This document shows, one piece after another, positions 35,107 through 43,978 of a stretch of 64,000 nt of DNA. The position numbers and the translations under genes were made by a program. Position 1 is the first letter of the stretch; the number at the start of each line of letters is the position of its first letter. Under the pieces are notes generated by a model. That model worked only from the letters and a program-made list of their open reading frames with translations, was not told the origin of the DNA and did no database searches. Origin of the DNA: JAHEEL01 sp963700375 (lineage in GTDB: Bacteria; Actinomycetota; Acidimicrobiia; Spongiisociales; UBA5794); assembly GCA_963700375.1 (NCBI GenBank), contig CAVOXF010000001.1, forward strand, positions 62,001 to 126,000, in the 5' to 3' direction.

Positions 35107-35170
35107 GGCGAGCACCGTGCGTTCGCGGATCTGCGAGAATCGAAGTCAACCCCGTCCCCTGGAGGAGTCG

Positions 35171-36247
35171 ATGTCGAAGCTGAAAGAACTCGGAGCAGCA
35201 GGTCAGAGCGTGTGGCTCGACTTCATTCGTCGTGACATGGTGTCGAACGGCGACCTCGCCGCCCTCATCGACGAGGGTGTGACCGGCGTCACGTCGAACC
35301 CGTCCATCTTCGAAGCGGCCATCGCCGGTTCCGACCTCTACGACGAGACGATCGCCGCCACCGACGGCGATCCCCAGGCCGTTTTCGAGTCGCTGGCCAT
35401 CGCCGACGTGCAAGGAGCGGCCGACCTGCTGCGCGGCGTGTACGACGCGACGGACGGCCTCGACGGCTACGTCAGCCTCGAGGTGTCCCCCACCCTCGCC
35501 GACGACGCCGAGGGAACCATCGCCGACGCCCGCCGCCTCTGGGATCGCGTGAACCGCCCCAACCTCATGATCAAGGTCCCGGCCACACCTGCCGGAATCA
35601 TCGCCATCGAAGAGATCATCGCGGCAGGTATCAACGTCAACGCCACACTGATGTTCAGCCTCGAGGACTACGAGAACGTCGCCATGGCATACGTGCGAGG
35701 CGCCGAACGCACCCACGTCCCCGAGCGAATCGCTTCGGTCGCCTCATTCTTCGTGAGCCGCGTTGACAACACGATCGATGCCGCGCTCGACGGCATCGGA
35801 TCCGACGAAGCCCTCGCCCTCCGAGGGATCGCCGCGGTGGCGAACGCCAAGCTCGCCTATCGCCGCTACGAGGAGATCTTTGAAGGTGAGCCGTTCGCCG
35901 TCGCACGCGCACGCGGCGCCCGCCCGCAGCGCGCACTGTGGGCCTCGACCTCGACCAAGAACCCCGCATACTCGGACGTCCTCTACGTCGATGAACTCAT
36001 CGGCCCCAACACGGTGAACACCATCCCGCCCGCGACCATCGACGCATTCCGCGATCACGGAACAATCGACGCGACGGCGCTGACCACCGGCGTCGAAGAG
36101 GCCGGGGCACACTTCGAGCAGCTCGCCGCACTCGGCGTCGACGTCGACGGGATCACGGCACAGCTTCAGGTCGACGGTGTCGCTTCGTTCGCCAAGGCAT
36201 TCGAGGGGCTTCTCGCAGCGATCGAAACGCAGCAAGGCCGGTCATGA
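35171..36247 (+). CDS. tal: Transaldolase
   Basis: 358 aa, actinobacterial/cyanobacterial-type transaldolase. Transfers a dihydroxyacetone unit in the pentose phosphate pathway. Schiff-base Lys135 in LMIKVPAT; TSNPSIFEAAI near the N-terminus and NATLMFSLEDY after the lysine. ATG chosen for its GGAGGAG ribosome-binding site five bases upstream. Its last bases overlap pgi (ATGA); in some relatives the two are one fused protein. Confidence 0.96.
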   Translation: MSKLKELGAAGQSVWLDFIRRDMVSNGDLAALIDEGVTGVTSNPSIFEAAIAGSDLYDETIAATDGDPQAVFESLAIADVQGAADLLRGVYDATDGLDGYVSLEVSPTLADDAEGTIADARRLWDRVNRPNLMIKVPATPAGIIAIEEIIAAGINVNATLMFSLEDYENVAMAYVRGAERTHVPERIASVASFFVSRVDNTIDAALDGIGSDEALALRGIAAVANAKLAYRRYEEIFEGEPFAVARARGARPQRALWASTSTKNPAYSDVLYVDELIGPNTVNTIPPATIDAFRDHGTIDATALTTGVEEAGAHFEQLAALGVDVDGITAQLQVDGVASFAKAFEGLLAAIETQQGRS

Positions 36248-37848
36248 CCGTCAGCGTCGCGATCGACGCCGGCGAACTCCAGCCTGCGATCGACGCCAGG
36301 CTCGAGTCCTGGAACGAGTCGGGCTTCGGCGCCCGTCTGTGGGACCGCGACCCGACCCTTTGGTTCGACCCGCCTCGAGACGAGATCTCCAACCGTCTCG
36401 GCTGGCTGATGCCCGGCGGCCGAGAAGGCCTCGCGCCGATCGAGTCTTTCGCTGCCGCGGCCGTTGCCGAGGGCGTGACAGATGTCGTGCTGCTCGGCAT
36501 GGGTGGTTCGAGCCTCGCTCCCGAGGTCTTCGCATCCGTATTCAGCGACACCGGTGGACCGAACCTGACCGTTCTCGATTCGACCCATCCCGACTCGGTC
36601 AAGCGCGTGGCCGACGCGGTTGACCCGGCAACCACGCTGTACATCGTGGCTTCCAAGTCGGGCGGAACGCTCGAAACGCTCTCGTTCTTCCGGTACATGT
36701 GGTCTCGGGTGAGTGACGTCGTTGAGGATCCCGGCAGCCGGTTCGTGGCGATCACGGACCCGGACTCGTCCCTCGCCGAACTTGCACAGGAACGCGGCTT
36801 CCGGGCGGTCTTCCTTGCGCCCCCGGACGTGGGCGGCCGGTTCTCGGCACTCATCGAGTTTGGACTGGTCCCGGCCGCGCTCATCGGCGTCGACGTGGCG
36901 CGCCTCCTGGCAGCGACGGACGTTGCAGCGGTTGCCTGCGGACCGGACGTTCCCGCCGACCAGAATCCCGCGCTGCGCCTCGGTGCAACGCTCGGTGAGT
37001 TCGGCCTCGCCGGGCGCGACAAGGTGGTGTTCGAACCACAGCCACCGTTCGGTGCGTTCCCGGCGTGGATCGAGCAACTCATTGCCGAGTCACTCGGGAA
37101 GGATGGCCGAGGGATCCTGCCCGTCACCGACGGTACCCCGCCACCCGCCAGCGACCGGTTGCCGTTCGTCATCGGACTGGAGGGAGCCGAATCGAGCCAG
37201 CAGCCATCGGTCACCATGACTCTGGACGATGCCTACGACCTAGGCGCAGCGATGTACATTCTCGAGATGGCGACGGCCGCCGCCGGCGCGGTGATCGAGG
37301 TGCATCCGTTCGATCAGCCTGACGTGCAACTCGCGAAGTCGCTCGCCCACGCCGCTATGACCGATGGCATCGAAGGTTTTGAGGTCGACGAGTGGTCGCT
37401 GGACTCGGACGAAACGGCCGACCGCCTCAAGATCCTCCTTTCGGCCGCCGGGCCCGGCGATTACGTCGCAGTACAGGCGTACCTCCAGCCGAGCAGAGCC
37501 ACGATTCAAGGACTCGGCGCACTCGCGGACGCAATCGCCGAGGGTACGGGCGCGATCGTCACGATCGGGATCGGCCCGAGGTTCCTCCACTCGACCGGCC
37601 AATTCCACAAGGGCGGACCTGACGGGGGCGTGTTTCTCCAGATCGTCGATCACCCGAAGAACGACATCGGTGTGCCTGAAGCGGACTTCACCTTCGGCGA
37701 GTTGATCGCGGCACAGTCATTCGGCGACCAGGCAGCGCTCAAGGACCGCGGACGCCCTGTCGGCAGGGTGTGCCTCGGTGATGCCGGAGCAGCCGATCTC
37801 CCCCGCCTCAAGGCAGTGATCACAGCAGCGCTGGCCGAGCGCACGTAG
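36244..37848 (+). CDS. pgi: Glucose-6-phosphate isomerase
   Basis: 534 aa. Interconverts glucose-6-phosphate and fructose-6-phosphate. SIS-fold sugar-phosphate signature LLGMGGSSLAPEVF and ASKSGGTLETLSFF; later STGQFHKGGPDGG. Divergent from the E. coli type but like the isomerase half of transaldolase/isomerase fusions. Directly coupled to tal by overlap, so this pair joins glycolysis and the pentose phosphate route. Confidence 0.92.
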   Translation: MTVSVAIDAGELQPAIDARLESWNESGFGARLWDRDPTLWFDPPRDEISNRLGWLMPGGREGLAPIESFAAAAVAEGVTDVVLLGMGGSSLAPEVFASVFSDTGGPNLTVLDSTHPDSVKRVADAVDPATTLYIVASKSGGTLETLSFFRYMWSRVSDVVEDPGSRFVAITDPDSSLAELAQERGFRAVFLAPPDVGGRFSALIEFGLVPAALIGVDVARLLAATDVAAVACGPDVPADQNPALRLGATLGEFGLAGRDKVVFEPQPPFGAFPAWIEQLIAESLGKDGRGILPVTDGTPPPASDRLPFVIGLEGAESSQQPSVTMTLDDAYDLGAAMYILEMATAAAGAVIEVHPFDQPDVQLAKSLAHAAMTDGIEGFEVDEWSLDSDETADRLKILLSAAGPGDYVAVQAYLQPSRATIQGLGALADAIAEGTGAIVTIGIGPRFLHSTGQFHKGGPDGGVFLQIVDHPKNDIGVPEADFTFGELIAAQSFGDQAALKDRGRPVGRVCLGDAGAADLPRLKAVITAALAERT

Positions 37849-37883
37849 TCGCTGCGACCCCGGCGTCCGACAGCCCGGTCTGT

Positions 37884-38576
37884 CTAGAACGGCAGGCCGA
37901 GCGAGCGCGTCAGGAACTCCATGTAACCGGCGGCGTTGCGACACATGCCCGCGTACTGCTCGAGGAAGTCCGGGGCGGTAACCGACTTGCGCGAGACCTT
38001 CGCAGAGGCGATGAAGTCTCTCCGCTTCAGGTCCTCGACATGTGGGTGATCGGGGTCGAAGCCGCGTGGCGGCCGCTTCAGAGATTCCCCCTCCTGCGTG
38101 AAGGTCGATACGAAGTCCGGATCTGTGGTGACGGCCGTCCACACCTTCGGCCGGTCCACGATCGCCTGCCGGATCAGCAGTGCCGACGGAGCATCAGGCC
38201 GCCAGAGCCCGATGCCGACGAAACTGCCGGTCGGGTCCAGGTGAAGGTAGAACCCGGGAGCGTGCGCGTCCTTGGCGGCCTCGTGGCGGAATTGGATCCC
38301 CATGTGTGTCTTGTAGGGCGTCTTGTCCTTCGAGAACCGGGTATCGCGGTGGATCCGGAACAGTGACCCGCCAACGGTGCGATCGTCAGCGACGAAGTGG
38401 GGGCTGATCTCGTGGAGGTAGGGCTCGAAGTCCCGGATGAACTGGAGACCCTCATCCTTGACATACCGGTCGTACCGGTCCCGATGTTCCGCAAACCACT
38501 CCCGGTTGTTGTTCTCATCGAGATCGGTCAGGTACGTGAACAGGGCGGGGCGGAAGGAACGATCTGTTGGTGGCAT
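37884..38576 (-). CDS. DUF2461 family protein
   Basis: About 230 aa. Uncharacterised family (TIGR02453) with typical start FRPALFTYLTDLDENNNREWF, then FRIHRDTRFSKDKTPYKTHM and FYLHLDPTGSFVGIGLW. No catalytic residues are known. Start: ATG at 38576; a GTG two codons upstream (38582) is also possible. Convergent with pgi. Confidence 0.9.
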   Translation of the reverse strand: MPPTDRSFRPALFTYLTDLDENNNREWFAEHRDRYDRYVKDEGLQFIRDFEPYLHEISPHFVADDRTVGGSLFRIHRDTRFSKDKTPYKTHMGIQFRHEAAKDAHAPGFYLHLDPTGSFVGIGLWRPDAPSALLIRQAIVDRPKVWTAVTTDPDFVSTFTQEGESLKRPPRGFDPDHPHVEDLKRRDFIASAKVSRKSVTAPDFLEQYAGMCRNAAGYMEFLTRSLGLPF

Positions 38577-38629
38577 GGCCACAACCTATCAACCCAGGCG
38601 ACGCCGCGGAAGAGGGTCGATTCTGCGCC

Positions 38630-38974
38630 TCATCCCGCCGGTGAACGGCGGTGGATCTCAATCGGCTGCGTCGTGATCAACCCATCGCCGGCAATGCCGA
38701 CGAGGTGCGGCAGCACGGCACCGATCTTCTCGGCCGTGTCGACGGCCTCTATGACGAGTGGCAGGTCCTCTGAGAGTCGCAACACGTGACTGGTGTGGAG
38801 AACCGCCGACCCGCCGTATCCGGCGACGCCCCGGATCACGGTCGCTCCCGATATGCCGGCGGACTGGAGGGCGGCAACGATGGCCTCGTCGAGCGGGTGG
38901 CCGTCGTAGCGGTCGCTCTCGCAGAAGTAGACACGGAGCAGGCGGCCGTCGGAGATGGTCTCCATGCGGTCCAT
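38630..38974 (-). CDS. DUF190 family protein
   Basis: 114 aa. PII-like ferredoxin-fold family, often encoded next to fluoride channels. Features LLRVYFCESDRYDGHPLDEA and GVAGYGGSAVLHTS are typical. It begins one base after the stop of the upstream fluC gene, so it is the third gene of a fluC-fluC-DUF190 operon; a role in fluoride response is inferred from position only. Confidence 0.9.
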   Translation of the reverse strand: MDRMETISDGRLLRVYFCESDRYDGHPLDEAIVAALQSAGISGATVIRGVAGYGGSAVLHTSHVLRLSEDLPLVIEAVDTAEKIGAVLPHLVGIAGDGLITTQPIEIHRRSPAG

Positions 38975-38975
38975 G

Positions 38976-39353
38976 CTAGAACCACTGACCGATCGCGAAG
39001 CCAATTCCTGCAAGGGCAACGCCCGCGATCAGCGGAACCGCCAGGTTCTCCGCTGCCCGGCGGAGTCCGATAGGACCACCCGATTCTGCAGCGAGCACGG
39101 TCTCGACCATCCACGTCGAGAACGTCGAGTACCCGCCAAGGAAGCCGACTCCGGCTGCCAACAGAACCGAGTCCGGCACGTCCCTGCCGGTGGCAATGCC
39201 CAGCAGCAGGCCGGCTCCGAACGCACCGGTGAGGTTGACCACGAGGGTACCGATCGGGAACGGAGCCTTCCGAAGCCGCTGCACAACCCCCGACACTCCG
39301 TACCGGGTGACGGCTCCGAGCGCACCGAAGGCACCGACAACCACCCACGTCAT
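38976..39353 (-). CDS. crcB: Fluoride channel FluC/CrcB, subunit 1
   Basis: 125 aa. Four-helix dual-topology fluoride exporter with GAFGALGAVTRYGVS, the pore motif LVVNLTGAFGAG and GFLGGYSTFSTWMVE. ATG at 39353 overlaps the end of the second fluC gene by 4 bp. Two different fluC genes side by side usually encode a heterodimer with opposite membrane orientation. Confidence 0.93.
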   Translation of the reverse strand: MTWVVVGAFGALGAVTRYGVSGVVQRLRKAPFPIGTLVVNLTGAFGAGLLLGIATGRDVPDSVLLAAGVGFLGGYSTFSTWMVETVLAAESGGPIGLRRAAENLAVPLIAGVALAGIGFAIGQWF

Positions 39354-39802
39354 CTTGACCCCCCGAAGCGGACTCCGATGAGCGCAGCCAGGAAGCCGGC
39401 GGCGATCGAACCAACCGGATAGCCGATCGCAAGAAGCCAATCCCCCGCCCGCACCAACTCGAACACTTCGGTCGAGAACAGCGAAAACGTGGTGAACGCA
39501 CCGAGAATCCCCACGCCGACGAACGGAATCAAGAACGGCGACGAGTGCGACCGTCCCGCATGGAGCGCCACAACATACCCGAGTACCAACGAGCCGATGC
39601 CGTTCACGAAGAAGGTCGCCCAAAGCACGTCGAGGTTCGCCACATCGACAATGTCGATGACGAGGGCACGTCCGATCGCACCAACCGCTCCACCGGCCGC
39701 TACCGCGAACCGCCGTCGGCCGGTGATCGACGTCGAGAGGCTCAGTCGGTCGGTCACGGAGAGCGGTGACGCTACCACTGTATTACCGGGATCCAGTAGC
39801 AC
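39350..39802 (-). CDS. crcB: Fluoride channel FluC/CrcB, subunit 2
   Basis: 150 aa from GTG 39802. It has about 28 residues more than its partner before AVAAGGAVGAIGRALVI; a later start is possible. Pore features FFVNGIGSLVLGYVVALHAG and GILGAFTTFSLFS. First gene of the fluC-fluC-DUF190 unit. I looked for a fluoride riboswitch in the 47 bp upstream and see none. Confidence 0.88.
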   Translation of the reverse strand: MLLDPGNTVVASPLSVTDRLSLSTSITGRRRFAVAAGGAVGAIGRALVIDIVDVANLDVLWATFFVNGIGSLVLGYVVALHAGRSHSSPFLIPFVGVGILGAFTTFSLFSTEVFELVRAGDWLLAIGYPVGSIAAGFLAALIGVRFGGSR

Positions 39803-39849
39803 CCGTCCCTACGATGACCGCACCCGCTACCGATCCCTAGGAGGGAACC

Positions 39850-40131
39850 ATGGACGAGAAGGCGAATCTCGGCGACATCTTCGACCTGACATTCACGAAG
39901 TTCGTAACACCAATCGTTGTCAAGATTGCGTTCATCGTGGTCATGGTCATGGCTGGACTCGTCTGGCTCGCGGTCATCGTTGCAGGGTTCAGCAGCAGCT
40001 TCTGGGGTGGTATCGGTGCCATCATCTTCGGCGGCCTGGGATTCCTCATGGCCGTCCTGCTGTACCGCATCATGTTCGAGCTCGTCATGGTGATCTTCGC
40101 CATCAAGCGGAACACGGATCGTCTGCCGTAG
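39850..40131 (+). CDS. DUF4282 membrane protein
   Basis: 93 aa with two membrane helices (about 22-46 and 52-80) and the family start FDLTFTKFVTPIVVKI. Unknown function. Excellent ribosome-binding site (AGGAGGG before the ATG). Followed by a strong terminator; divergent from the fluC operon. Confidence 0.88.
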   Translation: MDEKANLGDIFDLTFTKFVTPIVVKIAFIVVMVMAGLVWLAVIVAGFSSSFWGGIGAIIFGGLGFLMAVLLYRIMFELVMVIFAIKRNTDRLP

Positions 40132-40154
40132 TCGAACTCTGACGCCCAACGCAT

Positions 40155-40184
40155 ATCGCCCCGGTCACACGACCGGGGCGATTC
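40155..40184. terminator. Rho-independent terminator, convergent genes
   Basis: Perfect 12-bp stem (40155-40166 with 40171-40182), 4-base loop, then TCTTCT on the plus strand. It separates the DUF4282 gene from the 3' end of the first LCP gene and is symmetrical enough to serve both. Confidence 0.85.
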
Positions 40185-40186
40185 TT

Positions 40187-41848
40187 CTACTCAGACGGCG
40201 GGTCACATTCGCTTTCGCCGGTTGAACTCTGGGCCGCCACTCCTTCGGCGAGAACCTTCTTGACCTTCGCGCGAATCCGGTCGAGATCGGGAATCGGGTG
40301 GTATCTGGCGTCTCGCTCGGGAGCGTAATAGGGCGGATTGAACCCGACCGTAGCAATCTGACCGAAGTCGAGTGTGGCTGCTGCCCGCACCAGATCGGGC
40401 AGGAATGCGACCGGTACGTCGGTCACCACATACCGCTCGATGGCATCAGCAATCGCCGGGAAGGCACGCAAGAGCGTCCACGGGTCCGCCTCCGCCGCCA
40501 CGGCCCGCAACAGGCACCGCTGCCGCGCCATCCGGGCATAGTCCGACGATCCCTTGCGCGCCCGTGCGTAGGCCAGGGCTTCGGTGCCGGAGAGGTGATT
40601 CATGCCAACATCGACGTCGACCGTCGCCCACCGGCCACCCTCCTCAGGTGGCGACACCTCAGACTGCAGCGGTTCCTTGACGTAGACATCGACGCCCCCG
40701 ACGGCCTCGACGAGTTCGACAAACGCCTTCATATCCACAAGCACGTAGTAGTCGATGGTGAGGCCGGTCATGTGCTCCACGACGTCGCGGAGCGCCGCCA
40801 TCCCCGGGTCAACTTCATTCGGATACGACTTCGTCCACTTTCGCGTATACGGATAGAGGGCGTTGATCTGCTCGGGGAAGCAGTGGCAGGTCGAGAATCC
40901 CGGCTGGTCGGCGACTCCATCCCCATCGACGTCCGTCCAGGTCGAGGGGTCGTTCGACGGAGAGATGCGACGTTCGAAGTCGACGAAGGCGTTGCGGAAT
41001 TGCTTCGGCATCGGTATCTGGCCCATGTTGCGCGGAATGCCGAAGAGGGCGGCCTCGCCCGTCTGCAGGTCCATCGTCGCGACCATGATCGTGTCGGTTC
41101 GCAGCCCTCCGCGCCCGGGGCCCGAGTCGCCTCCCGCGAGAAGGAACGTCAGCCGGTCGGTGTCCACCCGCTCTTCGAACGGAAGGAACGGGGCCGCAGA
41201 CACGCCCGAGTTGATGTTCGGCCGGGCGGCGATGGCCTCCGGATCGCCGATGCCGGGCCGGAAGATCAAGTTCCGGTTTGGGGATGCTTCAGTCGTCGTA
41301 GTGGACGGTGGGACGGACGTCGTGGTGGTCGTCGTTTCGACGGTGAGCGGGTCCGGGACGGCGTCGGATTCGGCCGATGGCGGTGCCAGGGTCACCGACG
41401 TCGGGTTCTCCGCATTGGCGGACACGAAGACCCGGTCGATCAACCGCACACTCTGGAACCCGTACATCCCGAACAGGACGTGTGGGAGCGCCACGAGCGC
41501 GATGAGCGCGCCGAGGACACCGAGGGACAAACGACCCGCCCCGTCCGACGCCAGCCGGTATGCATCGCCGATCGCGAACACACGCCACGCGAGGACGACG
41601 ACGTTGACGACGAGCAGCGTCCACAGGACGGCAGGCCGAACGACGGCCCCGAGTACGCCAACCACGCCGCTCCATGCGCCGAACAGTACCGCCGCAAGAA
41701 GCAGCAGCAGGGGGGACGCCACGATGAGGCCGCGCACCATTCGTCCCGCGTACCACTGCCCCGATCCCGGAATCAGGGCCGAGAGGGCGGCCGCGAGCCC
41801 GGGCTTCTTGCGCCCCGTGTCGCGGTCGGCGGCGTGTTCTGCGTCCAT
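40187..41848 (-). CDS. LCP-family (LytR-CpsA-Psr) protein 1
   Basis: 553 aa from the ATG at 41848. N-terminal cytoplasmic stretch and four or so membrane helices (about 18-140), a Thr-rich linker, then an LCP domain (about 235-520) with LLAGGDSGPGRGGLRTDTIM, FGIPRNMGQIP and GTEALAYARARKGSSDYARM. LCP enzymes attach wall teichoic acids, arabinogalactan or other glycopolymers to peptidoglycan from a polyprenyl carrier. An insertion with DVDGDGVADQPG looks calcium-binding. Tandem paralogue of the next gene. Confidence 0.9.
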   Translation of the reverse strand: MDAEHAADRDTGRKKPGLAAALSALIPGSGQWYAGRMVRGLIVASPLLLLLAAVLFGAWSGVVGVLGAVVRPAVLWTLLVVNVVVLAWRVFAIGDAYRLASDGAGRLSLGVLGALIALVALPHVLFGMYGFQSVRLIDRVFVSANAENPTSVTLAPPSAESDAVPDPLTVETTTTTTSVPPSTTTTEASPNRNLIFRPGIGDPEAIAARPNINSGVSAAPFLPFEERVDTDRLTFLLAGGDSGPGRGGLRTDTIMVATMDLQTGEAALFGIPRNMGQIPMPKQFRNAFVDFERRISPSNDPSTWTDVDGDGVADQPGFSTCHCFPEQINALYPYTRKWTKSYPNEVDPGMAALRDVVEHMTGLTIDYYVLVDMKAFVELVEAVGGVDVYVKEPLQSEVSPPEEGGRWATVDVDVGMNHLSGTEALAYARARKGSSDYARMARQRCLLRAVAAEADPWTLLRAFPAIADAIERYVVTDVPVAFLPDLVRAAATLDFGQIATVGFNPPYYAPERDARYHPIPDLDRIRAKVKKVLAEGVAAQSSTGESECDPPSE

Positions 41849-42016
41849 CGGGCACAACCTATCCCAGAACACGGAGAAGGGCCATCCGGAGGGGGTCGCC
41901 GGTCGCGAGTCGCGAGTCGCCAGAAGGAGAAACGAGGGACTGCGAGCTGCGAAGTGTCCACCAAACCGGGTCAACTACAACGCAAGCGGAGGAGTGGGTC
42001 CGGCGACTTGAGGCTC

Positions 42017-43657
42017 CTAGATCCGGCACTCGGTCTCTTTGCCGGTCTCGGGTTGCGTGGTCGGGTCGGCGGTCAGGATCTCTTGCACTTTTGCCCGGAT
42101 CGCATCGAGGTCGGGGATCGGCTGGTTGCGGTGGTTTGTGGTCGGGGCATAGTCGGGCGGTGTGAACCCGACCGTGACGATGTCGTCGAAGTCGAGGGCG
42201 GCGGCCTGAGCAACGAGCGTCGGAACGTAGTCCAGGGGAATGTCCGTCCTGACCGAGGACTTCACCGCGTTCGACAGCGATGTGAAACGGCGCACGATCG
42301 TGACCGGGTCTGCACTGGCCGCGACGGCCTTGAGCATGCAGCGCTGTCGCTTCATGCGCACGTAGTCGCTGCTGGCCTTGCGTTCCCTGACATAGGCCAG
42401 TGCCTGATGGCCGTTCAGTCGGCGCCACCCGGGACGGATGTCGATCTCAATCCAATCCTCGCCCTCGCGCGCCGGCGAGACTTCTGCCTCAACCGAACTT
42501 GTCACGTAGGTACGCACACCGCCAAGGGCATCCACCACACGGACGAACCCCGACATGTTGACCAAGGCGTAGAAGTCGATGTTGATGCCGAGGAGCATCT
42601 CGACGCTGTCACGCAAGGCGGCCATCCCCGGATCCACCTCGTTCGGATAGGTATCCGTCCACGTGCGTGTGAAGGGGTAGATCGCGTTGATCTGGTCCGG
42701 GAAGCAGTTGCACGGGACGAACTGATCGGGCACGTTGTCTCCGTTGTCGTCGGTCCAGGCTCTGCGCTCTTCCCACGGGGTGAGTCGTTGCTCCAGGTCG
42801 ATGAACGCCAGGCTGTACTCGGGGTTCAGCGGAACCCGGATCATGTTGCGCGGGATGCTCATGAGCGCCGCCCTACCCGTCAGTGTGTCGAGCGTCGCGA
42901 CCATGATGGAATCGGTGCGCAGTCCGCCTCTGCCGGGCCCGGCGTCGCCACCGGCGAGGAGGATCGTGATCCGGTCGATCCCCTCGGTGTCGGCGGGCGG
43001 CATCAAGTCCATCGCCTCAACCGGAGCGGCGATGATCTCGGGCCAGGAGGCGATCGCCTCGGGATCCCCGAGATCCCGGCGGAAGATCAGGTTCCTGGTC
43101 GAACGCGGTGCCACGATGACGGGGGGTGCCACGAGCGCCGGGTCCGGGACGGAGACGATCGGGGAGTCACCTGGGGCGAAGGGTGCAGGAAGCGGTGGCA
43201 CCTCCTCAGCGAAGATCGGCGCCGCCACATCCCCGGCGACGAAGACCGACTCCAGGAGGTCGATCGCTTCGAGATCGTATGCGACAAACACCGTGTGCGG
43301 TGCGGCAACGGCCACGATCGTCAGCGACAGAATCGCCGCGGAACCCCAACCCGGCTTCCGTGCGCCGCGCGAGACTCGGAAGGCGTCGACGACCGCCACC
43401 TCTCGCCAGGCCAGCACCACGAGGTTCGCCGCGAGCAGCGCCCACAGCACCGCCGGCTGAACGGCGAGTTCGAGGATCCGGACGGCTCCGCGCGACCAGA
43501 AGGCAACGGCGACCGCAACCAGAACGACCGACGGCAGGAACATCAAGATCGCACGCCTGACCCGGCCGCCGTACCACTGCCCTGCGCCTGGAATCAAGCC
43601 GGAGAGCACCGCGGCAAGACCCGGACGTTTCCATCTCTGGGCGCTCGTGTCGGTCAT
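42017..43657 (-). CDS. LCP-family (LytR-CpsA-Psr) protein 2
   Basis: 546 aa, same plan as its downstream neighbour: shared start RPGLAAVLSGLIPGAGQWYG, membrane helices to about 135, linker, LCP domain with LLAGGDAGPGRGGLRTDSIM, SIPRNMIRVPL, NGDNVPDQF and HQALAYVRERKASSDYVRM. The high similarity through both membrane and catalytic parts points to tandem duplication. 168 bp separate the two; that gap holds a GGTCGCGAGTCGCGAGTCGC simple repeat and nothing else that I can name. Confidence 0.9.
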   Translation of the reverse strand: MTDTSAQRWKRPGLAAVLSGLIPGAGQWYGGRVRRAILMFLPSVVLVAVAVAFWSRGAVRILELAVQPAVLWALLAANLVVLAWREVAVVDAFRVSRGARKPGWGSAAILSLTIVAVAAPHTVFVAYDLEAIDLLESVFVAGDVAAPIFAEEVPPLPAPFAPGDSPIVSVPDPALVAPPVIVAPRSTRNLIFRRDLGDPEAIASWPEIIAAPVEAMDLMPPADTEGIDRITILLAGGDAGPGRGGLRTDSIMVATLDTLTGRAALMSIPRNMIRVPLNPEYSLAFIDLEQRLTPWEERRAWTDDNGDNVPDQFVPCNCFPDQINAIYPFTRTWTDTYPNEVDPGMAALRDSVEMLLGINIDFYALVNMSGFVRVVDALGGVRTYVTSSVEAEVSPAREGEDWIEIDIRPGWRRLNGHQALAYVRERKASSDYVRMKRQRCMLKAVAASADPVTIVRRFTSLSNAVKSSVRTDIPLDYVPTLVAQAAALDFDDIVTVGFTPPDYAPTTNHRNQPIPDLDAIRAKVQEILTADPTTQPETGKETECRI

Positions 43658-43978
43658 GACTGTTCGTCCCGTCTCCCATCGGCGGTACGCGGCGTAGAAC
43701 CGCCCCCGCCTTCCCCACGCGGCGTCAACGTTCCGCGACCCACTTCGGGTTCCCGATCAAACGGATTGCCGCCCGTTCGTGGCGGTCCTGATCCCGGGTA
43801 CCTCCATGTTGTCACCGGCCGGCATCCACGATTTCAACACCCAGGTCAGCGGGCCACGATCATCGCGTGGTGAGCGTAGCGAACCACTCCGAAGGTTGAT
43901 TCGTTCGATGCTGACGGTGTCGGCATCCACGCGTCGATTCTGGGCAGTAGCCTCGTTTCCACAACCCAGGGAGGCCTT
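43658..43978. other. 321-bp divergent intergenic region
   Basis: Lies between LCP gene 2 (minus) and the formiminotransferase gene (plus). I see no gene, RNA or convincing promoter box, apart from AGGGAGG before the GTG at 43979. Confidence 0.6.

Noticed and set aside
37849..37883. Third copy of the long hairpin repeat after pgi
   Set aside because: GCTGCGAC and CCGACAGCCCG resemble it, but no inverted arm follows; at best a remnant.
39803..39849. Fluoride riboswitch before the fluC genes
   Set aside because: Only 47 bp available and the conserved pseudoknot sequence is not present.
40298..43873. 1191-aa plus-strand frame
   Set aside because: Runs antisense through both LCP genes; composition is Arg/His/Asp-rich, as antisense frames in high-GC DNA are.
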